From Gemmiger formicilis (GTDB lineage Bacteria > Bacillota > Clostridia > Oscillospirales > Ruminococcaceae): a DNA stretch of 44,998 nucleotides. Below are positions 7,198 to 14,950 of this stretch, one piece after another. The DNA lies in NCBI RefSeq assembly GCF_900167555.1, contig NZ_FUYF01000018.1, positions 1-44,998 of the forward strand, written 5' to 3'. The notes under the pieces were generated by a model. The model was not told the DNA's origin. It did no database searches and worked only from the letters and a program-made list of their open reading frames with translations. Both the position numbers and the translations under genes were made by a program. The number at the start of each line of letters is the position of its first letter. Position 1 is the stretch's first letter.

Positions 7198-7437
7198 AAA
7201 GGAGGCGCATCCGCCCTGCTGGGTGCCTCCGGCATTGTATTTATGCTCATCATGCTGTCCAGCCTAGCCGGCAGCCGGAACGGCGGTATTCCGCTCACTT
7301 TGATCCTTGTCGGTGCGCTCTATCTGAGCCAGCAGGTATATGATATTTTGTTCGTGCAGGACAATGTAGCCAACTTTATGCACATCGTCGGCGGCGCCTG
7401 CGGCACTGTGTTTGGTTTTGCCGTGCGCAGAAAATAA
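7198..7437 (+). pseudogene. Rhomboid intramembrane protease, C-terminal remnant
   Basis: The frame encodes GASG (catalytic serine motif), two membrane helices, and NFMHIVGGACGTVFGF, which carries the second catalytic residue (His) of rhomboid proteases. The first half of the family is missing. A good promoter (TCGACA, 18 bases, TATACT at about 7158-7190) and AAAGGAGG sit directly before the fragment, but no ATG follows at proper spacing. An internal deletion has therefore probably removed the start and first helices. The in-frame ATG at 7243 lacks a ribosome site. Confidence 0.6.
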
Positions 7438-7455
7438 TACGCGGAGGTTTCCTTC

Positions 7456-8088
7456 ATGAAGATCCTTGTCACCGGTTTTGACCCGTTCGGCGGAGAGACC
7501 GTCAACCCGGCCTATGAGGCTGTCAAACTGCTGCCCGACACCATTGCCGGGGCACAGATCATCAAGCTGCAGGTTCCCACCCGGTTTGCTCTTTCCGGTA
7601 CCGTTCTGGAAGCCGCCGTAAACGAGCACCGGCCCGATGCGATCATCTGTGTCGGGCAGGCAGGCGGGCGGTCCGCCATCACGCCGGAAAGAGTTGCCAT
7701 CAACCTTGCGGACGCAAACATCCCCGACAATGCAGGCGACCAGCCTATGGACGAGCCGATCCGGAAGGACGGTGCGCCCGCCTACTTTACCTCTCTGCCC
7801 GTAAAAGCCATGGTGCAAAAAATGAGAGCCGCCGGTATTCCGGCAGCCCTCTCCTACACCGCTGGCTCCTTTGTGTGCAACTCCCTGATGTATACGCTGC
7901 TCTATCTCATCGACAGGCAGTATCCCGCTATGCGGGGCGGCTTTATCCATGTGCCGTATGCGATGGAGCAGGCCGTCAGCAAGCCGCTGGGAACACCCAG
8001 CATGGAGCTGCATCAAATCGCGCGCGGCCTTGCGCTTGCGGTAGAAGCAGTCGTCGAAAACGAGCGTGACCTTACCGTGAACCGGTAA
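7456..8088 (+). CDS. pcp: Pyroglutamyl-peptidase I
   Basis: Cytosolic cysteine peptidase (family C15) that removes N-terminal pyroglutamate from peptides. 210 aa, normal length. The N-terminal MKILVTGFDPFGGE is diagnostic. The catalytic triad is visible as Glu78 (ITPERVAIN), Cys141 (AGSFVCNSLMY) and His165 (GFIHVPY). The start has CGGAGG 9 bases upstream. It is alone in its transcription unit. Confidence 0.95.
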   Translation: MKILVTGFDPFGGETVNPAYEAVKLLPDTIAGAQIIKLQVPTRFALSGTVLEAAVNEHRPDAIICVGQAGGRSAITPERVAINLADANIPDNAGDQPMDEPIRKDGAPAYFTSLPVKAMVQKMRAAGIPAALSYTAGSFVCNSLMYTLLYLIDRQYPAMRGGFIHVPYAMEQAVSKPLGTPSMELHQIARGLALAVEAVVENERDLTVNR

Positions 8089-8115
8089 TACAGGCCCAAT
8101 CTCTCGAAATAGTGC

Positions 8116-8263
8116 TTGCATTTTTTAGGGTTCGTGCTATAATCATAGCATCATCACAGAATAGGAACGGGACAACGGGGTCACGCACAGACAAGGTGCG
8201 CGATCCCGTTTTTTCGTCTGCGCACAAAGGCGTGCCGCACTTCATTGGGTGCTGCACGCCTTT
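8116..8263 (+). ncRNA. Promoter followed by two tandem terminator-like hairpins; candidate small RNA or attenuator leader
   Basis: TTGCAT (8116-8121), 16-base spacer, TATAAT (8138-8143) predicts a start near 8150. After about 25 bases comes a strong hairpin, ACGGGGTCACGCAC paired with GTGCGCGATCCCGT, then TTTTTT (8175-8214). A second hairpin, AAGGCGTGC paired with GCACGCCTT, then TT (8226-8263) follows at once. A ribosome site and a broken glycyl-radical gene come next. The unit could be the attenuation leader of that lost gene or a stable small RNA. No known riboswitch is recognised. Confidence 0.4.
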
Positions 8264-8305
8264 TGGCTTTTCTGTTGCTTGTTTTCCGAATGGAGGGATT
8301 TGAAA

Positions 8306-8516
8306 ATGCTTACCGCACGAATTAAAAAAATACGCTAAAACTATGTAAACGCCAAACCGCAGATCTCCTGCGAACGCGCCGCACTTTGGACAGAATCCTA
8401 CAAAAGGAGCGCGGGAAAGCCCGTCTGCATCCGCAGCGCCGACAAAAGCACAGCTTTCCGGGTGGGAGCAGCTGGCCGAGCAGGAATACGGGATAAAGGT
8501 CACTTCCTATAAGTAG
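8306..8516 (+). pseudogene. Glycyl-radical-enzyme N-terminal remnant
   Basis: It starts with GGAGGG and ATG, encoding MLTARIKKIR, then an in-frame TAA where the family has Glu, then NYVNAKPQISCERAALWTES, which matches the N-terminus of pyruvate-formate-lyase-like glycyl radical enzymes. The frame drifts after about 50 codons; a neighbouring frame gives a short unrelated tail (EQLAEQEYGIKVTSYK) ending at TAG (8514-8516). The roughly 700 residues containing the active-site Cys and glycyl loop are gone. A gene lost by a large deletion plus a stop mutation. Confidence 0.6.
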
Positions 8517-8540
8517 TCCCTGTTTTCCCCTGCGACGGCT

Positions 8541-9848
8541 TTACGGCTCCTGCATCATGATCCGCACGATCTCTTTGTCTGTTTCGCGCATACCCTCACG
8601 GCCCAGCAGTCCCACATTACGGATGGTATTTTCAACGCCCTTTGTGACGATGCCATCTCCACTGCGGAACTGCTGGCCGTTTTTGTACATGTGATACCCC
8701 AGGATGCCCGCCTCCACGCTGGAGGCGATCTTCGCCGCACAGCTGGCCTTGGCACCATCGCAGATAATACCCGAAACGATGGCCAGTGCATTGACAAGGG
8801 TGTGGGAGACCGCTTTCAGGTCTGCGCCCTGCAGATAGGCAATGCCGCAGCCCGCAGCACAGCCCGCGCTGACGGCCCCACAGTAGGCGGACAGCCGCCC
8901 TATACCGGCCTTCTCGTGGATCGCAATCAGGTTGGAGAGGGCCAGTGCGCGGCAGAGAGTCTCATCGGATGCCCCCAGCTCTCTGGCATACTCGATGACC
9001 GGCACCGAGACCGTGATGCCCTGATTGCCGCTGCCCGAGTTGATGACAACTGGCAGCTCACAGCCGCTCATACGGGCATCAGAGCCTGCTGCTGCCTTGG
9101 CAATAGCGCGGTTGCGCACATCCTCGCCGTAAAATTTCAGCATTGTAGAGCCGATGTTCGCACCGTAATCCCCTCGCAGTCCCTCTTCCGAGATGCGGGT
9201 GTTGTACCGGATCTGGGTTTCCAGCAAAGGTCGGATGTCGTTGATCTCGCAGGTATCGGCAAATGCAAAGATATCCGCAATGTTCAGCAGTGCCCGGTCT
9301 GTCAGACCGCTCTCGGCAGGGGCGGCGTCACCGCAGAGCTGCTTTGTCTCCTGCGCGGTATGATCCAGCAGCACTTCGCTGTTTCTTTGGATCAGGACAA
9401 TATTCGTGTGGTACTGGCAGATGCGCACCACGGCAGAATCGCTCCCCTGCTGCAGCGTCACAATAATGTCGAAGATAAAGCCGTTGTCGATTGCCTTCAC
9501 CGTGACCGGCACCTGCTTCAGGAAGGTGCGCATCGCAGCCTTCTGGTCCGTTGTTACAGCTGCGATGACCTCCAGTGCCTTGTCCGCCTGCCCGCCGACG
9601 ATGCCTGCCGCTGCGGCGGCTTCAATGCCCTTCATGCCATCGGTGTTGGGCACGATGACGCTCTTGACATTCTTGATAATGTTGCTGCTCACGCCGATCT
9701 CGACTTTGTCCGGCATGCCGCCAAGCACATCCCGCGCCTTGGCGGCGGCGTAGGCGATGGCAATCGGTTCGGTGCAGCCCATGGCAGGGATCAACTCCTC
9801 TTTCAGGATCTGCACATACGCCTGATAGGTCCTGCTCTGCTTATCCAT
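8541..9848 (-). CDS. L-cysteine desulfidase / UPF0597 serine-dehydratase-alpha-like protein
   Basis: 435 aa. Cytosolic iron-sulfur lyase of the CyuA/YhaM (UPF0597) family: pyruvate, ammonia and sulfide from L-cysteine, or pyruvate and ammonia from serine. Visible: GCTEP with Cys25 as a likely cluster ligand, the SGSGNQG loop, and cysteine-rich C-terminal segments (YCGAVSAGCAAGCG; GIICDGAKASCA) that supply the other ligands. The start is fixed by AAAGGAG upstream of the ATG at 9848; the longer open frame extends only into the promoter. A minus-strand TATAAT lies about 50 bases upstream. The LysR gene upstream on the same strand is separated by a terminator, so the enzyme has its own promoter and may be the regulator's target. 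Which amino acid is preferred cannot be told from sequence. Confidence 0.85.
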   Translation of the reverse strand: MDKQSRTYQAYVQILKEELIPAMGCTEPIAIAYAAAKARDVLGGMPDKVEIGVSSNIIKNVKSVIVPNTDGMKGIEAAAAAGIVGGQADKALEVIAAVTTDQKAAMRTFLKQVPVTVKAIDNGFIFDIIVTLQQGSDSAVVRICQYHTNIVLIQRNSEVLLDHTAQETKQLCGDAAPAESGLTDRALLNIADIFAFADTCEINDIRPLLETQIRYNTRISEEGLRGDYGANIGSTMLKFYGEDVRNRAIAKAAAGSDARMSGCELPVVINSGSGNQGITVSVPVIEYARELGASDETLCRALALSNLIAIHEKAGIGRLSAYCGAVSAGCAAGCGIAYLQGADLKAVSHTLVNALAIVSGIICDGAKASCAAKIASSVEAGILGYHMYKNGQQFRSGDGIVTKGVENTIRNVGLLGREGMRETDKEIVRIMMQEP

Positions 9849-10031
9849 ACAAGTGACTCCTTTGGTTGCTCTGCAAAGTGTCCGCAGCGGGGTATTATAC
9901 CGCGTCTGCTGGTTTGTATAGTACAAGTATAGACATTTTCCCCGCCTTTTGCAACAGCATTTTGGCGGCGTTCCAATCCGGAGCACTTTATGCACAGGTT
10001 GGACATAAACACTTCCGTTTTCTGCATCCTA

Positions 10032-10073
10032 TAACGCAAAATGTGCCTGCTTGCGCGGGCACATTTTGCGTTA
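10032..10073 (-). terminator. Strong stem-loop after the LysR gene
   Basis: A 16-bp near-perfect stem, TAACGCAAAATGTGCC with GGCACATTTTGCGTTA and a 10-base loop, lies between the LysR stop and the promoter of the downstream desulfidase gene. It probably stops read-through from the LysR gene. Confidence 0.7.
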
Positions 10074-10085
10074 TTCTGCTTTTTC

Positions 10086-10979
10086 CTATCTGGCCGCATT
10101 CAGCAGCTGCTTTTGAAATTCCCGGGCCGCCGTATTCAACGGACGGTGCCGGTCATAAACCAGACTTACTGAGCGCTGCGGAATCGCCTCCCGCAGGGTC
10201 AGCTGTACAATGCTGCGACGCTGCAGGCTGCTGCGGGCCATCGGCTCCGGCACAAAGGCAAGGCCAAGCTCACTCTTTACCAGCGTCATCATCTGGTCTG
10301 TGGTGGCCGCCTCAATATCCGGCTTCAGGTCTGCACTGTGCTCAAGGAAAAACTGCCGGTAAAACAGGCGGCTCATGCTCTCGTTCCCCAGCATGATCAG
10401 CGGATAGGCGTCAAGCTCCTGCAACGAGAGCGTCCGGCTTGCCAGCGCCGTGAAGGTTTTCCCGCCGACCAGGATTTCGTTGAACGGCATCAAATCAACT
10501 TTTTTCAGCTCCCCCTCTGCACCGGTGGGGGTCGTTACAACAGCGAAATCGACCTCGCCGTTTTTCACAGCCTGAATCGCCTGCGGCGTTGAATGGTTGG
10601 AGATCCGCAGCCGGATACCGGGGTACTGCGCATGGAAGTCCCGCAGCCGTTCCGACAGGTAGATGTTCAGCGCCGTCTCGGTTGCGCTGATACTGATTGC
10701 ACCATGCTCAAAGGTCGCGCTGGCGCTCAGCTCCTCCTCGGCATCCTGTATCTGCACAGCAGCCGAGGAAATGCGGGTATAGAGCATCTCCCCCTCCGGC
10801 GTCAGCGCCACACCCCGGTTGGAGCGGATAAACAGCACACAGTGCAGCTGATCCTCCAGCTTGTTCATCGTATGTGTGATGTTGGGCTGGTTGCTGCCCA
10901 GCACGCGGGCCGCCTTGGTAAAATTGCGGTATTTTGCGACAAAGTAAAAAATCTTGTAGTATTCCCAATCGACATACAT
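10086..10979 (-). CDS. LysR-family transcriptional regulator
   Basis: 297 aa. The N-terminal winged helix (YVDWEYYKIFYFVAKYRNFT, then KAARVLGSNQPNITHTMNKL) is followed by a periplasmic-binding-like co-inducer domain (from about 90, ISISATETALNIYL; TPTGAEGELKK; LGNESMSRLFYRQF). I choose the second in-frame ATG (10979) because GAGG lies 8 bases upstream; the first (10997) has no ribosome site. It probably controls the desulfidase gene just downstream on the same strand, by position only. The effector is unknown. Confidence 0.9.
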   Translation of the reverse strand: MYVDWEYYKIFYFVAKYRNFTKAARVLGSNQPNITHTMNKLEDQLHCVLFIRSNRGVALTPEGEMLYTRISSAAVQIQDAEEELSASATFEHGAISISATETALNIYLSERLRDFHAQYPGIRLRISNHSTPQAIQAVKNGEVDFAVVTTPTGAEGELKKVDLMPFNEILVGGKTFTALASRTLSLQELDAYPLIMLGNESMSRLFYRQFFLEHSADLKPDIEAATTDQMMTLVKSELGLAFVPEPMARSSLQRRSIVQLTLREAIPQRSVSLVYDRHRPLNTAAREFQKQLLNAAR

Positions 10980-11167
10980 AGGCGCAGCCTCATTCATAGC
11001 AAAATTACATAGTCATAATGCGGTAAATACTTTTTACACATTCTATGTCACAAAGTATAATAGCACCTCAACCCAAAATCAAGCAAAATTTTCCCTCTAT
11101 AGAAACAAATTGTAAGGAAGACGAAACCAAAGTGCTGACCGCAGTACCTGCGGAAGGGTACCTGGCT

Positions 11168-11190
11168 CTAAGGCAACATCGCATATTTCT
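11168..11190 (+). repeat. Solo terminus of family-1 element in an otherwise empty interval
   Basis: TAAGGCAACATCGCATATTT resembles the terminal repeat of the 178-bp element, but no partner terminus follows. It lies in the 10980-11384 interval, which holds the LysR upstream region and no gene that I can support; open frames there have atypical composition and no ribosome sites. Confidence 0.5.
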
Positions 11191-11346
11191 GTGTGCCGCC
11201 CCTATATTTTTTCAAGACTGCGTCTCCCCCCTCCCCTGCCCGCATTTGCTGGTGGGGGCTTTTTGTTTACCGTCTTCAGCGCGTCCCTCTCTCAGAGCGC
11301 GTGCGTGGACGCCTCTGCAGCGCGTTTTGCTGCGGGCAGCGGCAGA

Positions 11347-11377
11347 CAAAAAAACGCCCACAGCGGCGGCTGTGGGC
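11347..11377 (-). terminator. Rho-independent terminator
   Basis: On the minus strand: GCCCACAGC, 4-base loop, GCTGTGGGC, C-G closing, then TTTTTTT. It sits 8 bases beyond the stop of the small gene at 11385 and ends the rep-par side of the minus-strand transcripts. Confidence 0.85.
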
Positions 11378-11384
11378 TTTGGGT

Positions 11385-11861
11385 TCAATCATTATTGGCG
11401 GATGCTCCCAGCGCACGGCAAAGCGGATGATTCAGCAGCATACCGGCGATAACATACCGATAGGAGTGCACCACACCGTTTCGGATCGTTTGCGGTATCC
11501 GCTGCTTTCGTACCAGCTTTTCCAGCGCATCCATCTGCTCTTTCAAAAAGTAAAAAGATATTTGTGGATAGATCTTGTCATCCAACTGCGTAGCAATAAA
11601 CCGGCTGACAACCTTTGTTTCCGGAAACAGATAGTAGTCCGCCCTGTTCTGCTCGATTTCTGCTTTGCTGGCCAGATATTCCCTGCTGTTCATGATCAGG
11701 CAGTTGTCAGCACCGACCTTCATGACCTTATCCATCTCGGACTGGAGCAGCCGATTGGCCAGGGTGCCTACGCGGATATCCTCCACAGCAGCCTCATCCA
11801 CAAGCGTCTCCCGAATCAGGAGCCCTACCCGAAGGTTGACCTTGACTTTTTCTTCTTTCAT
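11385..11861 (-). CDS. Unknown small protein next to the partition genes
   Basis: 158 aa, not recognised. The N-terminus (KVKVNLRVGLLIRETLVDEA) followed by DIRVGTLANRLLQSEMDKV would fit a strand-helix-helix DNA-binding fold, and the rest is helical and basic (FLKEQMDALEKLVRKQRI). The start is supported by AAAGGG about 8 bases upstream. The family-1 repeat at 11874-12115 lies immediately before that ribosome site and separates the gene from parB, which is on the same strand. Position suggests a plasmid maintenance accessory gene. Function unknown. Confidence 0.6.
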   Translation of the reverse strand: MKEEKVKVNLRVGLLIRETLVDEAAVEDIRVGTLANRLLQSEMDKVMKVGADNCLIMNSREYLASKAEIEQNRADYYLFPETKVVSRFIATQLDDKIYPQISFYFLKEQMDALEKLVRKQRIPQTIRNGVVHSYRYVIAGMLLNHPLCRALGASANND

Positions 11862-11873
11862 TCGCATCACCCT

Positions 11874-12115
11874 TTGGGCAATACCGCATAATTCTAAGTG
11901 CCGATACGGCGAGCGAAGTGCGGCAGCTGCTAAGCCAAAAGCGCAGATAATACTGGATGTCTTATCGAGCATTTTGGCAACGCAGATGCTGTGCCGCACA
12001 CCGAGCCGCAGCGAGGCGTTTCGGAGCGCAACCGCCGCTTGCGGCGGCTCTTGGCGCGGAGATCCGCCGGAGCGGTGCTTAAGCCGTAAGGCGGGAATTG
12101 TGCGGTGTTGCCTTT
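11874..12115 (+). repeat. Family-1 element, long variant (242 bp)
   Basis: Termini TTGGGCAATACCGCATAATT and AATTGTGCGGTGTTGCCTTT are present. The right half carries about 65 extra bases (about 11998-12065), including the inner hairpin CCGCCGC / GCGGCGG, absent from the 178-bp copy. The centre differs too (TACTGGATGTCTTATCG for the usual palindrome). It separates parB from the small gene and abuts the latter's ribosome site. Confidence 0.8.
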
Positions 12116-12148
12116 GTTACCGGGACAGTGTCTCCCCCCTACCCTGCC

Positions 12149-13420
12149 TTACTTTGCGGCTTCAATCAAATCCCGGAGGCTTTGCGCCTGCTCGATCAGT
12201 TCATTCAGGATCGCAACATCATTATCACGGCGCTCCTGAGACATCTTTTTGACGCCGCGCTTATAGCTGGTTGAACTCATTTTCTTAAAAATCTTATTGG
12301 CAACAGGCTGGATCGTCTTTTCCACAAAGGTCGCGCTTTCAGACTCGCTCTTTTGCTCCTTTTTCTCGACGCGCTTTGCCTCCTGATCCCTGGCCACATC
12401 CTTTGCGATTTCCTCGGCCTTCTCCGTATCATGCCGACTGACGGCGTCACGGTACTCCCCTACCCTGTTCTGCAGCAGGCGGATTTCGTTTTTACACTCC
12501 GCAAACGCAGTCTTCAGGCGCTCGTCCCGCTCATCCGGCTCGTTGGTTTTTCTGGCTCTGTCAATAGCTCGTATAAAATCATAATGTATGCTGTTGCATT
12601 CCTGCAGCAGGCGCTCCCGGGCATCGGTGTCACAGTTGCTCACATCAACCGCGCTCAGCAACAGATAGCACTGCGCAATTTTATGCTGCTCCTCCGGCTC
12701 CAGCGTGATATAGCTTTCACACTCCATGCGGGTCAGAAACTTGTTATCCAAAAGGCGAAGCAGCTCTTTGTCCAGCTTTTCCTCGATGCGGAAATCACGG
12801 TCGATCTGCTTGGCTGTGGTTGCACTCACTTCCTTAATTGCCTTTTTAGCGTCCTTTTCCGTCATATTGAACGGCTCGTTCTGAAGGCAGACCACAAATT
12901 CTGCAACGGCCTTACGGCGGATCTGTTCATCCGCAAAGCCGCCGCGGACCTGCAGGTTCGCACTGTATAAAAGCACCTTTTTTTCATTTTCCGAAAGACT
13001 GGTTGTGATCACATTGCAGTTTTTGATGGTGTTCCAGGTGGCGTCTCCTCTCTTTTCGAGGTACTCCATCGCGCGGTAGCGGCGCTCACCGGAGAGAAGG
13101 ACATACACTGTTTTTCCATTTTCTTCCTGCGGAAACACCACCAAATTATGCATCAGGCCGTTGCGCTGAATATCCTCCGCCAGCTGCACAATATCCTCTT
13201 GGGTATCTGCCTGCCGGAAGATTTCGTTGTCCGCGTTTACGCGAATATCGTACAGTGCAATATCACGAGCTTCGTATTCAATGCTTTTATGCCCTGCGGT
13301 CAGATCACTGATAATTTTTCCTGCATCGCCATTATTGGAATCAATTTTGCCCAGCTCTGCATCCGTCGGGCGGGAACGTTTTACGATTTCCTTCTTTTTG
13401 GCGGGGCTTTTCATTCCCAT
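12149..13420 (-). CDS. parB: ParB/Spo0J-family partition protein
   Basis: Centromere-binding protein of 423 aa. N-terminal ParB/sulfiredoxin-like nuclease-fold domain (about 50-150) with the CTP-binding motif GERRYRA at 111-117 and NLVVFPQ before it; then a helix-turn-helix region (about 170-230, ATTAKQIDRDFRIEEKLD); then a long charged, likely coiled-coil C-terminal half (RDQEAKRVEKKEQKSESE) used for dimerisation. The start has GGAGGTG 8 bases upstream and lies 1 base after the parA stop, so the two are translationally coupled. It should load at parS-type sites near this locus; see the repeated motif at 14318-14855. Confidence 0.92.
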   Translation of the reverse strand: MGMKSPAKKKEIVKRSRPTDAELGKIDSNNGDAGKIISDLTAGHKSIEYEARDIALYDIRVNADNEIFRQADTQEDIVQLAEDIQRNGLMHNLVVFPQEENGKTVYVLLSGERRYRAMEYLEKRGDATWNTIKNCNVITTSLSENEKKVLLYSANLQVRGGFADEQIRRKAVAEFVVCLQNEPFNMTEKDAKKAIKEVSATTAKQIDRDFRIEEKLDKELLRLLDNKFLTRMECESYITLEPEEQHKIAQCYLLLSAVDVSNCDTDARERLLQECNSIHYDFIRAIDRARKTNEPDERDERLKTAFAECKNEIRLLQNRVGEYRDAVSRHDTEKAEEIAKDVARDQEAKRVEKKEQKSESESATFVEKTIQPVANKIFKKMSSTSYKRGVKKMSQERRDNDVAILNELIEQAQSLRDLIEAAK

Positions 13421-13421
13421 A

Positions 13422-14267
13422 TCATTTCACCTCCAGACGCTTTTTTAACTCTTCATAGGCTTTCACATAGGCTTTTGCCACAGGCTGCGTTTTTGCCATA
13501 TAGCACACAGGCAAAAAGCGGGAAATGGATGTTTTCACTGTCTTGCTTGTGGGAATTGCAACGCTGAACAGCGATGTGCCGAGTTCTTCCTTAAAATGCT
13601 CCTGAATCTTCTTGTCTGTTGCTGCGCTTTTGTCTACATTCACCAACAACACACCGGCACCCATCAGGTGAGAAGTGGAGCTTTGCTTCATCTTGTTGCA
13701 TTCATAATAAAGGCGAAATGCCGATTCTTCGGAGTTATCCTCACAGCCGGCTGGAATCAGGATATAATCCGCCGCATAGATTGCATTGGAAAGCAACAGG
13801 CTGTCCCGCGTAGGCTGTGTGTCAATAAGAATGTAATCGTACTCATCACGTACCTGATTGAGGAAATAGTACAGAAAATCCCCCATACCGGAAACCTTCC
13901 TCGGATCTCCGTCCTTCAGGCGCTCTGCATCGCCAATCAGCAGTTCAATGCGCTTATTGATTCGCGGCGTCTGCGCATCGCACGGGATCATATCCACATT
14001 TTCATACTGCGTTTCCATAATAAAGTCTCGCGTCTTGCTATGATACAGGAACCCGTCGAAAAGATTATAAAGCGCCTTACCGTAGAATTCATCACTTGTG
14101 ATGCTCAAGCCGCCGCTGAGTGCTTTGGTGAGATTTCCCTGCGGATCAGTATCCACGCAAAGAACTTTTTTCCCCTCATCGCCCATCAGGTAGGCAAGAT
14201 TGGAGGCCGTTACGGTTTTACCCGTGCCTCCCTTTTCAATGGCAATTGTAATAATTTTTGCAGACAT
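13422..14267 (-). CDS. parA: ParA/Soj-family partition ATPase
   Basis: Deviant-Walker ATPase of 281 aa that drives DNA segregation with ParB. Walker A is IEKGGTGKTVT (10-20) with the signature lysine KGGTGKT; the switch region is VDTDPQGNLTKAL; Walker B is YILIDTQPTRDSLL. No N-terminal DNA-binding extension is present, so this is a short (type Ib or chromosome-like) ParA. I take the ATG at 14267, with GAGGA 9 bases upstream, over the ATG five codons earlier, which overlaps that site. A minus-strand promoter lies at 14490-14517. Confidence 0.93.
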   Translation of the reverse strand: MSAKIITIAIEKGGTGKTVTASNLAYLMGDEGKKVLCVDTDPQGNLTKALSGGLSITSDEFYGKALYNLFDGFLYHSKTRDFIMETQYENVDMIPCDAQTPRINKRIELLIGDAERLKDGDPRKVSGMGDFLYYFLNQVRDEYDYILIDTQPTRDSLLLSNAIYAADYILIPAGCEDNSEESAFRLYYECNKMKQSSTSHLMGAGVLLVNVDKSAATDKKIQEHFKEELGTSLFSVAIPTSKTVKTSISRFLPVCYMAKTQPVAKAYVKAYEELKKRLEVK

Positions 14268-14489
14268 TGAGCAATTCCTCATTTCTGTAAAGGCTGTTAT
14301 TTGTGGATGTGTCCGTTAATTCTTGTTGCTGTGAATTGTCGTTCTGTAATTCTCTTGTAATCGATTTTCCATGTCTTTTTGCCATTTCCGGTTGTACGAT
14401 TTTATCACACTTCCGTGGCTGAATATGTTGAAGCCTATGCCTCGCCACAAAATAGTTGCAGCCATCTTTTGCTGTTTATTGTAATTTCA

Positions 14490-14517
14490 ATTATAACATA
14501 GATATAAGTAAAGTCAA
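14490..14517 (-). promoter_or_regulatory. parAB promoter
   Basis: On the minus strand: TTGACT (14517-14512), 16-base spacer, TATAAT (14495-14490), about 220 bases before the parA start. One of the repeated TCAATTCTTGTTGCT motifs lies just upstream and another in the leader, so autoregulation by the Par proteins is plausible. Confidence 0.65.
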
Positions 14518-14655
14518 TTCTCTTTTCCGGGTATCATCCTGCCATAACGATATTTCAAGTCTATCAATTCTTGTTGCTATTCTTTAATATATCTGCATTC
14601 GTATAGGCCATTTCTTTACATACTCGCACCGCGCTTCACAGCACGAAACAGAGTT

Positions 14656-14820
14656 CAGACCGTCAAAAAAATTGCCTTCTTGCCTTATTGCATGTATAGG
14701 GGCGACCATTGGTTGCCCGTCAACTTACCGCATCAACGCATCTCCTGGGATAGTTTGCTTACAAGGCAAACGGGCACGGGCGAGCAATGCTCGCCCCTAC
14801 TAGAGTTTTTTGACAGTCTT
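14656..14820 (+). repeat. Inverted-repeat element, family 2, complete 165-bp copy
   Basis: Termini CAGACCGTCAAAAAAA (left) and GTTTTTTGACAGTCTT (right) are inverted repeats. Inside lie TAGGGGCGACCATTGGTTGC on the left and GCGAGCAATGCTCGCCCCTA on the right. No coding capacity. A fragment is at 381-455. It is inserted between parA and rep. Confidence 0.8.
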
Positions 14821-14905
14821 ACAGAGTCAACACATCTTTCAATTCTTGTTGCTGTTCTCGGTTTGTATTTATTTGTCACTTATAATCTTTGTTTTTTCTT
14901 TACAG

Positions 14906-14941
14906 CAAAAAGCAGCAGCCTGCAACTTGCAGGCTGCTGCC
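14906..14941 (-). terminator. Terminator of the rep gene
   Basis: On the minus strand: GCAGCAGCCTGCAA pairs with TTGCAGGCTGCTGC, followed by TTTTTGC. It starts about 10 bases after the rep stop codon. Confidence 0.88.
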
Positions 14942-14950
14942 AAATAATAC

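Larger units (their letters stand above)
14318..14855. promoter_or_regulatory. Repeated 14-16 base motif, candidate parS/operator sites
   Basis: AATTCTTGTTGCTGT occurs at 14318-14332, ATCAATTCTTGTTGCTAT at 14563-14580 and TCAATTCTTGTTGCTGTTC at 14839-14855. The inverted form ACAGCAACAGGAATTGAT recurs at 18377-18394, just outside the origin, and ACAGCAACAGGAATCG at 20544-20559. The four clustered copies bracket parA and rep, which is where a ParB centromere or ParA/Rep operator would lie. The interval 14268-14950 (about 680 bases) holds these, the parAB promoter, one family-2 repeat and the rep terminator, and no gene. Confidence 0.5.

Noticed and set aside
8691-9932. A 413-codon plus-strand frame opposite the desulfidase
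   Set aside because: Antisense shadow; no start signal or recognisable domain.
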